From: Oehlia diaphana
Lineage: Eukaryota > Glomeromycota > Glomeromycetes > Glomerales > Glomeraceae
Length of the DNA: 49,527 nucleotides
Reading direction: 5' to 3'
Assembly: GCA_003833135.1 (NCBI GenBank)
Contig: QZLH01000822.1
Span: forward strand, 8,011-57,537
Part shown: piece by piece, positions 1-10,829 of the stretch
Position numbering within the stretch: position 1 is the stretch's first letter
How the letters are laid out: each line of letters begins with the position of its first letter
Made by a program: the position numbers and the translations under genes
Notes under the pieces: generated by a model
Told to the model about the DNA's origin: nothing
Seen by the model: only the letters and a program-made list of their open reading frames with translations
Database searches by the model: none

Positions 1-1860
1 TAACACATATTTAATTTAGATTTGTGTAATATTAATCTTACTAAAATATTGAATTTTTATAAAAATCTTAATTTAGCTAATTCCAAAAATCGGCACATAT
101 GAACCATTTTTTTTCTTTATTTGTTAGGTTCAGGTGGGTTTCTGAAGAACGAAAATCTAAAGATAAAGATTTGTAAGTACAAATCTTTTATTCTTTTTTT
201 TTTAATATTAATGAACAGTTACTAATAACCGTTCTTTTCTTTATTTTTTAGGTCTGGTGGGCTTCCGAAAAATAAAAATCCAAAGTTTTATAAGTACATA
301 TGAAATTTTTATTTTATTTTTTTTTTATTTTATTAATAAACAGTTACTAATAACTGTTCTTTTTTTTTATAGGTTCAGCGTCTGGATGGATTTTCAAAGA
401 ACGGGAAAAACTAAGATTCATAAATATTTTGTATTATGAATCTTAGTTTTATTAATATTATGAAACAGTTACTAACTGTTCTTTTCTTATTTTTATAGGT
501 TCAGTGGACTTTTGGTGAACAGGAAATCAAGATTCGTAAGAACCTTGTTTTTTATTTTCTTTTTTGTTATTATGAAATAGTTTACTAACTGTTCCTTCTT
601 TTTTATAGGATTAGATGGACTTCCAAAGATCAGAAAAAGGAAAACTAAGGTTATGAACCTTAGTTTTTTTAATATTATTACGAACGGTTATTAATAACCG
701 TTTTTTATTTTTTTTAGGCAGGTGGCTTCCGATTTTTGAATAACTGAAAAAACTAAGATTCCAAGTACAGTCAACCCTTGATATAACGAACTCTTGATAT
801 AGTAAATTTTTCAGACAACTATAATAAATTTCCTCTTGCTATAATGAATTAACCAATCAAATCTCTTAAAATCTTCACTATAGCCCTATAGCGAAATTGA
901 GGTCTGGAACTTAGGGTTCATTATGACTAGGGTTGACTGTACAAATTTTGGTTATTTTTTTAATTTTTTTTATTTTTATTATGAATGGTTATTAATAACC
1001 GTTCTTTATTTTTTTTTAGATTCAGGTTGCTTTTAAATTCCAAAGAATGGAAGAAACTAAGATTCGTAGTAAGTAAGTACGAATCTTAGTTCTATTTTTT
1101 TTAATACTATGAATGGTTGTTAACCATTCTTTTCTTTTTTTAGGTTTAGTTTTTGGGTGAGCTTCTGAAGTATAGAAACTTCAAAGATTCATAAGTACAA
1201 ATTCTTTGGAGTTTTTTTTTATTTTTTCTTTATGAATGGTTATTAACCGTTCTCCGTCTCTTTTTTATAGGGTTTGGTTGTTTAGGTATCTTCTGAAGAA
1301 TGAAAAAAACCAAGTTTCGTAAGTTCAAAACTTGGTTTATTTTTTTTTATTTTTTATAATATTAACGAACAGTTATTAACCGTTTTTTTTTTTCTTTTTT
1401 ATAGGTTCAGTATCTTGTCTTAGAAGGAGCTTCCAAGTTCTGAAAAATAAAAAACTAAGATTCGTAAGTATATATACGAATCTTGATTTATTTTTTGTTT
1501 TTTTTATTTTATTAATGAATGGTTACTAATAACCATTTTTTCTTTATTTATTTAGGTCCAGTGGGCTTCTAAAGAATGAAAATCCAAAGTTTTGTAAGTA
1601 CGAAACTTTTTTTTTCTTTTTTTTTATTTATTAATGAATGGTTACTAATAACCGTTCTTTTTCTATTTGTTTTAGGTCTCAAGTGTCTCAGGTAGGCTTC
1701 CAAAAAATAGAAAAATCCAAAGATTCATAAGTATCTTTATTTTTTTTATTATTTCTTTTTAATATTATTATAAACGGTTTATACTAATAACTGTCTTTTC
1801 TTTTTTATAGGTACGGATAAGTTTGAAGTTACTTGCTTCAAAACTTTTTTTTTTATTTAT
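1..1860. repeat. Tandem array of intron-like units with paired hairpins
   Basis: About 13 degenerate units of roughly 110-150 bp. Each unit has a mini-exon-like block of ~45-60 bp (theme 'ggttcaggtgggcttccgaa' followed by 'gaacgaaaa'), then a hairpin with GTAAGT in or near its loop, then a T-rich stretch, a second hairpin of the type gaacggttattaataaccgt, and a pyrimidine-rich tract ending in ATAG or TTAG. Likely acceptors end near 126, 250, 372, 499, 609, 717, 1020, 1142, 1270, 1403, 1554, 1676 and 1810. In the plus frame the blocks read like GSGGFLKNENLKI or SGGLPKNKNPK, and Rhizophagus gene sets contain predicted proteins with such repeats. Whether they are true exons or a gene-finder artefact of a minisatellite is open. 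The array is seen directly; the splicing is inference. Confidence 0.85.
768..939. mobile_element. 172-bp Tc1/mariner- or pogo-type MITE
   Basis: It starts cagtcaacccttgatataac and ends with the imperfect inverse, ...tagggttgactg. It is flanked by TA on both sides (766-767 and 940-941), the expected target duplication of Tc1/mariner/pogo elements. It lies inside one unit of the tandem array, between GTAAGTA-like sequence and the T-rich half, so it is younger than that unit. There is no coding capacity. Internal 'cttgatata' and 'ttgctataatga' motifs repeat the terminal theme. Confidence 0.85.
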
Positions 1861-2300
1861 AGGTTTTCATTGTTTGTTGAAATTGAACCAACAGGAATAA
1901 TGTCCAAACCATTAACAACATGTAAATTTGTAGTATAGAAAAGAGAGGTTATTTAGTGTAGTTTAATAATATATTTGTATATACAATTTGTAATGTTTTA
2001 TTAAATAAATTGATACTTACATAAAATACAATATATAATGACTGTGGTAAATAGTGAATAATTTATTATTTTATGAATTTTTGTAGAACTTCATTCCTAA
2101 ATTTTTTGCAGATTTAATTTTGAAGATTTTCACAGAACTTTATTTTCTTGATGTTCTGTGCAGAAATTAAAAAATTTTTTCCTTTAAATTTTTCCGGCAA
2201 GATTGCAGGTACTTCGCATGACTCCATATCTCAAGTGACTGAAATTTTGCTGACCTCAGGTCAGGAAAAATCAGATATCTTACAAAATATAGCTAATTTT
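1861..2300. other. Intergenic AT-rich stretch
   Basis: No reading frame, repeat or RNA gene can be supported here. Around 2120-2180 there are short direct repeats of 'ttctgtgcagaa' and 'cagaacttta' type. A frame leading into the pseudogene downstream may begin near 2220 but carries stops. Confidence 0.4.
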
Positions 2301-2306
2301 ATATGA

Positions 2307-3373
2307 AAAAGCTTGTGATGCAGAAGATGTATCGATAAAAGCTAACCAGGTGGAAATTTTATGCTGGAGAATTTTTATTATAGCATTTGATAAAAGCATT
2401 GATGAAATTATGATTAGAAATAGAGTAGGCATGAAAAAAGCCAAAGGACTAATTTATGATTTCATACTTGCGTAGAATCCTGAGTCCTGACACTAAAGAG
2501 TTAGAAAGATTTACAGGTTGACTGAAACAATAGGGTTAGATAAGGTCATATATATTAAATCATACAGTGCGAACAGTATTTCAAAATTTACCAAGAAATT
2601 CAAAGAGTCATGGATCACTTTACTAAAATCCCGATATAGAATTCACTGATAATTCCAAGGATGTAGAACAAGATAACGAGGTTCCAGAGGAATCCGATCA
2701 AATTAATGTATTGGAGGTCTTGCCTCCAAAAGAATCAACTGCACCTATTCCATTAGTTAATGTCTCTAATTCTTCTAATAATTCTAAGAAAGAGGCGTGG
2801 TTTAATGAAGATATGTTTTTCAATGAGATGAATCTCATTAAAGTGAACACTACCACTTCAGATGATGATGATGTGTATTTTGGTGAGGTGAATGAAGAGG
2901 TCCTTTCAGGACCAGATAATACGCATAATAGTGGCTTCAATTCATGTCTGATTCTGATAGTAATTTTGAAGATGAGATGCCAAATTAAGGTTGCTTGCCA
3001 AAACCTAAGGGTTTAGACAAGATAGCGTTTTGCCGAAAAGCAAAATTCTGCCAAAACTATATTAAAGCTATATTAAAAAACTGGCGAAACTCTGGCGAAA
3101 AGTGAAACTGCCGAAACTTATTATAAATGCCGAAACTGCTAAAACTCTGCCGAAACTATAATAAATCTATAGTAAAATTTTGATGAAACTAATCGTAGGA
3201 TTTTGAAGAGGTTTAGACAAGCAACCTTATGCCAGATGATGATGGATATAATGGATATGGTGGATATAATGAATACAGTGAACGTGATAGAGGTTATTAT
3301 TGTTGTGATGGAAGGTACGAAAGGAGAGGGTCTTCAATGATGAGTCCTATTATCTCTCAGGTAACCGCCTAGG
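2307..3373 (+). pseudogene. Decayed Rhizophagus-family protein gene, interrupted by a MITE
   Basis: Three collinear coding stretches lie in different frames. 2313-2463 reads like KANQVEILCWRIFIIAFD and ends in KKAKGLIYDF. 2536-2600 reads LDKVIYIKSYSANSISKFT. 2635-2935 is an acidic, Ser/Asn-rich stretch containing EVLPPKESTAPIPL. A last stretch, SDSDSNFEDEMP, continues after the MITE as DDDGYNGYGGYNEY followed by an Arg-rich tail, ending at about 3373. Frameshifts occur near 2470, 2630 and 2935, and there are stops near 2518-2535. The KANQxEILCW and KSYSANSISK motifs are, to my recollection, typical of a large uncharacterised Rhizophagus family; the function is unknown. The C-terminal module resembles the one at 8110-8256. 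This is a broken gene, not a working CDS. Confidence 0.6.
2986..3229. mobile_element. 244-bp MITE with 8-bp target duplication (copy 1)
   Basis: Terminal inverted repeats: taaggttgcttgccaaaacc at the left and ...ggtttagacaagcaacctta at the right. The 8-bp flanks are tgccaaat (2978-2985) and tgccagat (3230-3237), one mismatch. An 8-bp duplication suggests a hAT-like origin. The interior is a series of 'gccgaaact' / 'ctgccaaaact' units. A second copy of exactly the same length lies at 13167-13410. Removing the element and one flank rejoins the reading frame ...FEDEMPDDDGYNG..., so the insertion broke a coding sequence. Confidence 0.9.
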
Positions 3374-3629
3374 AGAATTATCAGACAGAATGCAAGACGA
3401 ATTATTTGGATTATCTATTTCTTTTTTTCGAATCACATGGATAGCAATACATCATGTGTAGTAATAAGTTTATCATGTGATTAGCTGTTAGATCCCGCTT
3501 CTATTAGTTGGAAGTGTTGAATGATTATCATACCGTATTATTGATTTTGTTTCGTAAAACATTATGTAACTTTCTATGCCTGTTCATGTTTACTTCAAAC
3601 AAAATTCTGAGCACTGGGTATTTTAGATT

Positions 3630-5679
3630 TTTTAAACAAATTTACTGAGGAACCTTTCAGACTCAAAATAGACACATACCTTAAATCTCTGGAGTTGATT
3701 ATGAATAGTGAACAGGGAAAAAGATGTGATAAAGCAAAGTTGTTATACGATGATTATAAGAAGGCAAGTAAAAACCTTTTTGCTGAAAGTATTGAAATAT
3801 GTAACGTGGTGAACCGAAATCTCTTAAATTGTTTGTCATTCAAAACTCTTAGTTGAGCCACCAAACTAGTAATAGGGCGCAGGTGATCTCTTAGCTTGTC
3901 TGTTGTTAAAAGACTCTTAGTCGATCCAGCACTAGACCTATTAGGGTACAGATGACCTCCTAGCCTTGTCTGATGTTCTGATGGGATTAGAAATCAAATA
4001 AAAATTAATGAGAATTGAAAAGAGTTTTACTAATTTCAAAACATTTTATTAAAGGAACCGCGATCTGATAAAAAGAAGGCGATTGATTGGGATAAAGAGC
4101 GTTCAAGGAATCAAGTTCACATTCATCAGCAAATTTCTGGCAGTGGAACTGTCTATGGCGGGATCACTAACAACGGAATAAATAATTATTTTGCATCAGA
4201 CAAAAATGAAGAAGAATCGGTAAGCCTTTAATTATGATTAGCAATAAGGCTACAAATTTTTTTTAATCATGAATGTGTTGCAGGGAGAATCTTCAATATG
4301 CAGATCATCTCGTCCAAGAAAATGTGTTAATTACGCAAAAATAGGTAGTTCGGATGAAGAGAGGGAGTCGAGAAAGATAAGAAGAACTAATTCAGAATCA
4401 GTGAAATCTCCACTTAGAATCCCACCGCAAGCTCTGTGGGATTTAACTTCATTGGAGATAACTTCCAATAAGCGACCGATAAGTAATGAAGAACTTCTTC
4501 AGTAAGTCTCTCTCACTGTGTATACTTAATGAATGAGAAGCAATCGAATAGTGTCTTACAAATTCCTTCAGGTATTCTGAAGATATATCTGTGATATGCG
4601 CGTTTAATAAGTCGATCGCTGAGTTGAATTTAGCAATCAGCGCAGAGCTTGCAAACAAGTTTTCTTCTATACGCGATATTAACCCTGAAATATGGACGCC
4701 TAATTTAAAAAAATACATTGACAATGTCCTAAAAAAATCTGGAAAACTAAAAATACTACATTAGTTGATGTTTCAGATGACCTTTTCCAATTGTACTGTA
4801 AGAAAGTCCTCCTTGATTTGTAAGTAAATGTAGAGACTTATCGGTTAATCAAGAGAAAAAAATACTGATAACAAATCTTTAGCTACAATCTAGTTGATAT
4901 TAACCCCACGATGGACAAAAAATAGGTGAACGTAAATACATAACTTACCAAATTTCATCAATTTATAAATATTATGAGAGAACATTCTTTAACCTTGATT
5001 TTGACTGGATCGAGTCTCATGCCCACTTCGCAAGAATTACAAAATTCATGACAAATTCAAGAATCAAGGTAGATTTCATAGCGACTAGACATTACTATGG
5101 ATTAAGTATAAGGCACATGGAAGTAGCTGGCAGACTATGTAATGCGACAGAGACATACACCTTGGGCGATACAAAAAAAACACTCTGTATGGATGTGTTA
5201 ATTTGATTGCAATATTGAGAAACCATTTTGATTGTAGTGTGGAACTCGCTATAAAAATAAAAGTTTTTTGTACCCAGGTTGTTGGTAAGTGATATATCTG
5301 TATGGCTAGTGAGGTTAAAATTTTCTGTTACTTATGTTTTACTTTTTTAGGCACTCGGATGACTCTCTATGCACTTAGTATACTTCCAGATGGAAGGTTT
5401 ATCTCTTCAGAACTTGTTACCGCAGTAGTCCCTTTTAGCTTCCATGGCTGGAATCAGTTCAAAGCTATCCTCAGGATAATGGCCATTTTTCATGTACTGT
5501 ATATGTATCTAATGATTTTTTTATTTTCCCAAAATATTTATTCAGTGGTAGTACTTTTTCTCCAGAATGAATTAACAAAACAAGAAGAACTTATGGGCAA
5601 GATTGATAGAGTTGTACTTCGATCCAAAGGAATGACAGTTCAACATATATTGAAAATCTCCAAGAGATTATTTGAGTGA
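3630..5679 (+). pseudogene. Multi-exon Rhizophagus-type gene with frameshifts, unknown function
   Basis: Coding-like exons separated by GT-AG introns. 3633-3800 contains EEPFRLKIDTYLKSLELIM. 4055-4216 contains SGSGTVYGGITNNGINNYF. Then a 67-bp intron to 4283. 4284-4502 is a basic/Ser-rich segment ending SNKRPISNEELLQ. Then an intron to about 4571. 4572-4815 contains KSIAELNLAISAELANKF. Next, 4928-5200 contains HAHFARITKFMTNSRIKVDF, and 5201-5284. Then an intron to about 5350. 5351-5500 contains TRMTLYALSILPDGRFISSE, and 5569-5679 NELTKQEELMGKIDRVVL. Frameshifts near 4740, 4925 and 5203 break the frame. The GTVYGG...NNYF segment is reminiscent of a lineage-specific family I know only as uncharacterised. 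Whether a repaired splice model exists cannot be decided without transcripts. Confidence 0.55.
3842..3982. repeat. Two imperfect ~70-bp direct repeats
   Basis: Two adjacent copies share 'actcttagt(t/c)ga', 'agg(t/a)gatc/gacctc' and 'cttgtctg(t/a)tgtt'. They fall between two coding-like exons of the surrounding gene, probably inside an intron. Confidence 0.6.
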
Positions 5680-5689
5680 GTCTATGTAT

Positions 5690-6820
5690 TTAAGTTAGAA
5701 TAATAGAACAGATTACCGTAGACATTAATTATTTTATAATATCTACACTAACATTAACGAATTACTTTTGCTATCATTATATATCTTAGCCATATATTTT
5801 AATCTTAGTATTAATGCACAATTAGATACTGTTTTGCGTTATGCTCTTCCATATAGTATCAATGATTAGAAAACCGATTATGAGTTAGTATTATTGGGGT
5901 GATGACTGTGATGTTTTAGTATAGAAATCTTTTGCAAGATTTAATCTACATGTCATAGCACATACTGTACATTGTATCAAGAATTATTTTTATGATGACG
6001 TATTGTGCATTGGAAAATAAAAAAATGTTTTCGTATATATAATAATGTTTAGTGCATGGATGTCAAGGATTATTAAACTACAGATCGAAATTTTATCCTG
6101 AATTATTAAAACCGTTCCGTTTCTTCAAGAAACGATCAGAATTACACAAAATTTTCTGATCATGAAATTTTGTCCTGTTTACCAAAAGAATGCCAGAAGT
6201 AAAATGAGATCCACCAGTACGATATCAGAAAATTTCTTATCCAAAGGAATAGAGGCTGTGCAATATGCGAATTACATATATATATATTCGCATTATTTTT
6301 TTCAACTTGATTTGCAAAAAAATAATAAATTTATTAAAAATGTAAAAATGACAAAAAATTATGTGACAACTGTTGCGTGTTATAATATCAATAACCAAAA
6401 AAAATAAAAAAATATATATATATCATCACACTAAATTTTTATCGATCGTGACATCGTGTGTTAGTCATTAATCTCATTAATATATATAAACCACCTAAGA
6501 AAAAAAAAATTTCTTATAAAACTTTTTTTTTTAACTATCAAAAAAAAAAATCTCTTATTCTTTTCACTCAACTTTTTTTTAAAAAAAACATCTTTGATTC
6601 TTTTCACAACAACTCTCCAACCATGCTATTATCATATCAATAAAACAATATTCGGGTATGGATATTTTTTCCAGTAATCCTTATTTCGCATATGAGATTT
6701 GGGGATGTGTATGCTCATCCTTCGTCATTTTTATCGATTTGCAGGAGGATTAATGGAATGATGAAATGCAGTGCGTAATTGCTGGTGAAAATTTGGGGAA
6801 TGATTTCTCCTGCAAAATTT
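5690..6820. other. AT-rich intergenic DNA without a supportable gene
   Basis: The stretch contains poly-A/T runs (6490-6600), an AT dinucleotide run (6411-6422) and short low-complexity frames (6162-6407, 6458-6643) whose translations are Lys/Asn/Phe-rich and look non-coding. I see no inverted repeats or RNA gene. Confidence 0.4.
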
Positions 6821-6869
6821 ACAAGTGATATAAAATCCCGTCTTTAACTTTAGCCAGGAAGTTGACCAC

Positions 6870-8256
6870 GAGAGTGATAAGTGGGCAGGTATAGAGAACC
6901 AAGAGAGCTCAGTTAATACGGAAGTGACCACTGTTGATAAAATCAATATTGGCTTAATCGGTAACACACAAAGTAGAGAAAAGAGCAGTATTTTGGAATC
7001 TGAGAGACCCTCTCTTGTTAATCTTAAAAACCTTGGATATAATATCCTCAAAAGTCTTAATGATGAAACTGTTGGAGATATTGATTTTCCAGAACTAGAT
7101 TCATGCTCCGAATGTGGCAATGATATTTTAATGTCCCCTCTTAAGGCGTTCTCATACCTCACATGCAGGCATATTTATTACAGACTCTGTATTGAAAAAA
7201 TCTTTTTCTTAGCACTTCATAGTTTATGCGCATGTCCAGCTCCGGCTGTGAAAAGAATGTGGACATCTTAGATCAAGCTGATACCCTTGGTATTGTTCCC
7301 AATTTGCCAATACCTGATCCCAGAGTGACTTCTCAACCAAGTGGAATTTTACCTTTATTCAACTTAATAGTAACGTTTACCCTATCTTCACCATCTATAC
7401 GGATGGGAAGGATTGAGGGTACAGCAACTCAACAAGTCAAAAGTACTTTGAGATGCGCTAAATGTTCTGAAGACCTTTCTTCATCTCTCCCTCCTTTAGG
7501 CTTTCTTCAAATCTCCCTCCAACCTCAAGGTCCTCCAAAACTGCTCGTATATTTAACCTGCAAGCATATTGTCTATTACAACTGTATTGACAGTTGTGTC
7601 CTATATGTCCATTGACTGATATGAAAATTGATGATTTGGAAATTCCAACAGAGCAGAATTCAAGTACTGCACAGAAAAAACATTCTAGCGAGTTTGCTTC
7701 TGAAAAAGATTTAAATAAAAAAGCGAAGCAGATCAGGAAACAGGTTGATAAAAATGATTCCCCTACATTGAAAAAACTAATTATGGAGTTGACTTCTTCT
7801 GAGTTACTACAAGATGGTCTCTCTTGAGACCTCCTCATCACTTTGCAGTTGAGTGTCTCTGAGATAGATGTAAGCTTGCTCGATTTTCTCGATTTATATA
7901 ATAAAATTGATACTACTGAAAACAATCTTCAAAGAACCACTCATGATTTAATTCAATGCTATTATAATTTTGGCCAAACCACTAAGCAGTTGTTTGATCA
8001 TTTTAGAAAAACCTGTAATGAGGATGTATCTAATGCTAAAGTTAACGATAGAATCATGAGTCAGATTCCTGTGCAAAATAAACTTATCGAGACTAACCTT
8101 TAAAAAAGAAAGGAAAGGAGTAAAAAGGTTTTCAGGCTCTTTAGTAATATTGGTGGTATAGTAGCGATAGAATGGTTAAAGTCTTTTAATGCTATTTCAA
8201 TCTTAAATCTATTCCCAGATAATGTCAATTTTGTTATTGCTAGATTAAACGAATAA
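6870..8256 (+). pseudogene. Double RING-like protein gene, broken
   Basis: Two RING-like Cys/His modules in series. The first (about 7105-7270) reads CSECGNDIL...TCRHIYYRLCIEKI...CPAPGCEKN; the second (about 7453-7640) reads CAKCSEDL...LTCKHIVYYNCI..CPICPLTD. Both are followed by a Lys-rich linker and a helical region, FLDLYNKIDTTENNLQ (about 7876), then the C-terminal module KVFRLFSNIGG...LKSFNAISILNLFPDN ending at 8256. Breaks: a frameshift at about 7250, a frameshift at about 7605, TGA at 7825-7827 and TAA at 8101-8103, after which the frame continues for 51 codons. RING-type proteins with this tail form an expanded Rhizophagus family; many RINGs are ubiquitin ligases, but spacing here is irregular and zinc binding is not certain. 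Function of the copy is probably lost. Confidence 0.7.
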
Positions 8257-8360
8257 ATATTAAATAGTACCTATGCTATATATATTTTGTGTAACTCTTA
8301 ATAATAAAGGATCCCTTCAGGACTGGCTACGGCCATTTTTAATTTTTTATTTGTAAAGTA

Positions 8361-8512
8361 GTGTGACATTAATGTCATGGCTCTCAGAGCCAAAATCATA
8401 AACTTTCCAGTTTTCATTCTAGCATATAAATCGGCATAACTCATAACTCTGTTCCAAAACTTTGCCAGATCTCATTGGTTTAGCTGTTGATATTAAATGT
8501 CACACTTCTTCC
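8361..8512. mobile_element. Possible short MITE (TGTGACATTA termini)
   Basis: gtgtgacattaatg at the left and attaaatgtcacac at the right form an inverted repeat about 150 bp apart. The target duplication is not clear. The left end could instead be the start of an LTR, since a TATATAAATCC box lies at about 8770 and an AATAAA-like motif at about 8790; no right LTR terminus can be placed. Confidence 0.35.
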
Positions 8513-9060
8513 AATAAGATTTTGAATAAAATCCACATGACTAAATCAGCCAATCAGCTCGTGATTTAGCTAGGCCAGAGGCGTTCTTCGAACAAGGCGC
8601 TGTGCATAGAAATTCGCCAGCTCCTGGAATTCTCTTAGAACTATCAAAAAACTGGCAGGGATCTAGGGTAATACATGTGATATAATATACGTCATGCCAT
8701 AAACTGATTTAATCAGGCGTCGTGCATATGCATGTAAATATAAAATTAGCTTAGCCCGAGATATGACTCTATATAAATCCTGCAATAGAATAAAAATGAA
8801 TTTGGGTTTACTAGCATGTAGTCTCTCAAATCGGCTACAAATCTGCCAAAGATTTGGGGTGTTCACTAAATATATTTTTGAAAAAAGTCAAGAAAAAATT
8901 TACCTAATTCCTTCCCGCAGTTTGATAGAACAAGGGAGTGTAAATCCGTATAAATTTGAATGATGATATTCTATAATATAAGTTGCTAAAGAATTGCTAA
9001 AATTCACCAAAAATACTTATTAATCAACAATATTACAAAATCATTATAATCTATTAAAAT
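8513..9060. other. Non-coding stretch, possible LTR remnant
   Basis: No credible coding sequence. The small frames 8663-8866 (minus) and 8763-8963 (plus) overlap each other and have no recognisable content. The TATA-like box and polyadenylation-like motif near 8770-8795 are the only notable features. Confidence 0.3.
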
Positions 9061-9066
9061 AATATT

Positions 9067-9975
9067 ATGGATTTAGATAGTAGAGCCCAATATAAGCTAG
9101 TTTCTATAGGCTATAGTGATGTAAACTTTGAAGAATATAGAAGGATATTAGAAGCATTATGTCCTTTAGGTGAACGATATGATCATGAAATACTAGAAAT
9201 GTAATGCTCTCGTATCCATGGTCCATTTAGAAAAATACTTAAAGAGAATCCAAGAATTCTTTCTGTGAATGGATACATTACAATGTTTGGAAAATTAATT
9301 GTAAGAAGTGATAGAGTCCATGGTCATCCATCCAATTATATATATTGTAGTGTATGTGACTCCTTAGTTTTCATATCTGAAAATTCTCGTTTAAATAATT
9401 TCTATCAAGATAGCCACTTGAAAAGATGTATTTCTGGAAATACTATTTCAGATAAACATGTAAGAATAAATGAAATTCTCCAATCTATTGATAAAAGGGA
9501 ATTTCAGATCTGGCAATATAAACAATATATATTACAAGAAGAGGCTAAACTAAAACATATCCAATTGGAGCTTTTCTCCCAATCTACTCCACACTCAGAA
9601 AATGATAAATTGGCATCGATATCATATGATTATAATACTCGGTCAATTATCTATGAAACATATATGCAAGTTAAAGCAACTATAGTAAAAAATACTATGC
9701 CAAGTACTCCAAATTTTGAGCCAGTTTATATTTTACCTGCCAGGCAAGAAATAGTTTCGCCAATTTCTCATCATGTGTTTAACCAAAAATCTGAAGTACT
9801 AAATGGGCCAACTCCTCCTCTATTGTCATGAAAGTCTGTTGCATTAATGCAACATAGTGCAAGTGCACCTGAGGTTAGAAATCTTTAGAACAATCGATCA
9901 AATATGCCTAATATTTTTAGCAGGACTACTTTAGGCAATCTTGCTGAAGCATATTTTGATTCTGTGCGAATGTAG
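9067..9975 (+). pseudogene. C2HC-finger protein frame with three in-frame stops
   Basis: One continuous reading frame of 302 codons runs from ATG 9067 to TAG 9973. It is broken only by TAA (9202-9204), TGA (9829-9831) and TAG (9886-9888), and no frameshift is needed. About residues 97-122 form a zinc-finger-like motif, YIYCSVCDS followed by DSHLKRC (C-x2-C, then H-x3-C). Around residues 140-180 lies a helical, probably coiled-coil stretch (EFQIWQYKQYILQEEAKLKH). The C-terminal third is Ser/Pro/Asn-rich. The start MDLDSRAQYKLVSIGYSDVN looks like a natural N-terminus. I do not recognise the family; the finger recalls BED or U1-like fingers of DNA-binding or transposase-derived proteins. Three stops make decay the simplest reading. 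Confidence 0.6.
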
Positions 9976-10257
9976 GATGAAAATAGACTTAATATCTTTC
10001 AACTGAATATTACTATCTTAATTATATTTAGCCAAATATAGCTTATACTTTATTTTTTTGCGAAATGATAGCTATATAATTTGCATGCATGATCGACTAG
10101 TAAAATTGGTCGAAGACACTATGCATGAAATGCTTACCTGCAGACGCTATGCATGATCTGCCTATTCTGGGTTAGATCTTCTAATCTATTTTAATAATTA
10201 TTCTAGAAGTTCAGGAAGATCAATGAAGCGATCTTGGGGATTCTTAATTGCGAGATA

Positions 10258-10825
10258 ATATAACTATTAGTTTGAGAATTTCTATGCAACAATTATCCAA
10301 CGAGCTCACAAGAATTACAAGAAAAGACCTGAATCTTTGGCAAAACAAGTTTGGAAGGTGGTCAGGAATGATAGTACTCCTGATGATATGAAGTGTTTAA
10401 GGAAAATTCCTATTCGCGAATATTGGATTTTTGGATCGAATGATTTGGAGTTGATATCAAAAAAAGAAGTCCAGTTACGTTTAAGATTAACAAATATAGC
10501 ATTTATACTCTCTTTGAAATTATTGTATCAACAAGGCTATATAATCATTAGAGGTTTGATATGGGAATTAAAATGGACTGACATATTAAAATAGCCACAG
10601 AATCCTGAATACTACCATATTGATAAGAAATCTAACTATAAAAATTTTATCAGAATTTCAGAGTATAAGAAATGTATGAGTAAAGGGCTAGTCACATATG
10701 ACTCGCTGATGAATAATTTAAAAATCAAAGCTCTTACCCAGCTGTATAATCCGGTTACTGTAGATTTATCAGATTTGGATAATAATAGTAAATTAGTATG
10801 CCGAATTTTTCAGATCAGTTCTTGA
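10258..10825 (+). pseudogene. Decayed open frame, family not recognised
   Basis: A frame reads FENFYATIIQRAHKNYKKRP, continues through VWKVVRNDSTPDDMKCLRKI to a TAG at 10592, and then goes on as PEYYHIDKKSNYKNFIRISE and LYNPVTVDLSDLDNNSKLVC to TGA at 10823. The amino-acid mix and sustained frame suggest former coding sequence. No domain is recognised. An HMG-box-like reading of the first part was considered but the key aromatic spacing is not convincing. Confidence 0.4.
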
Positions 10826-10829
10826 CCCA

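Noticed and set aside
257..439. 60-codon frame in the first array
   Set aside because: It runs through donor-like, T-rich and acceptor-like parts of one unit and is a by-product of the array.
7458..7925. 155-codon minus-strand frame
   Set aside because: It is the antisense shadow of the RING-type pseudogene.
9202..9888. Stop-codon recoding or an alternative genetic code
   Set aside because: The stops are of all three kinds and the intact genes of the window (TRM82, SAM carrier, SDR, transposase) read normally with the standard code.
10258..10420. HMG-box reading of the relic at 10258
   Set aside because: Only a W and basic residues agree; the aromatic spacing of HMG boxes is missing.
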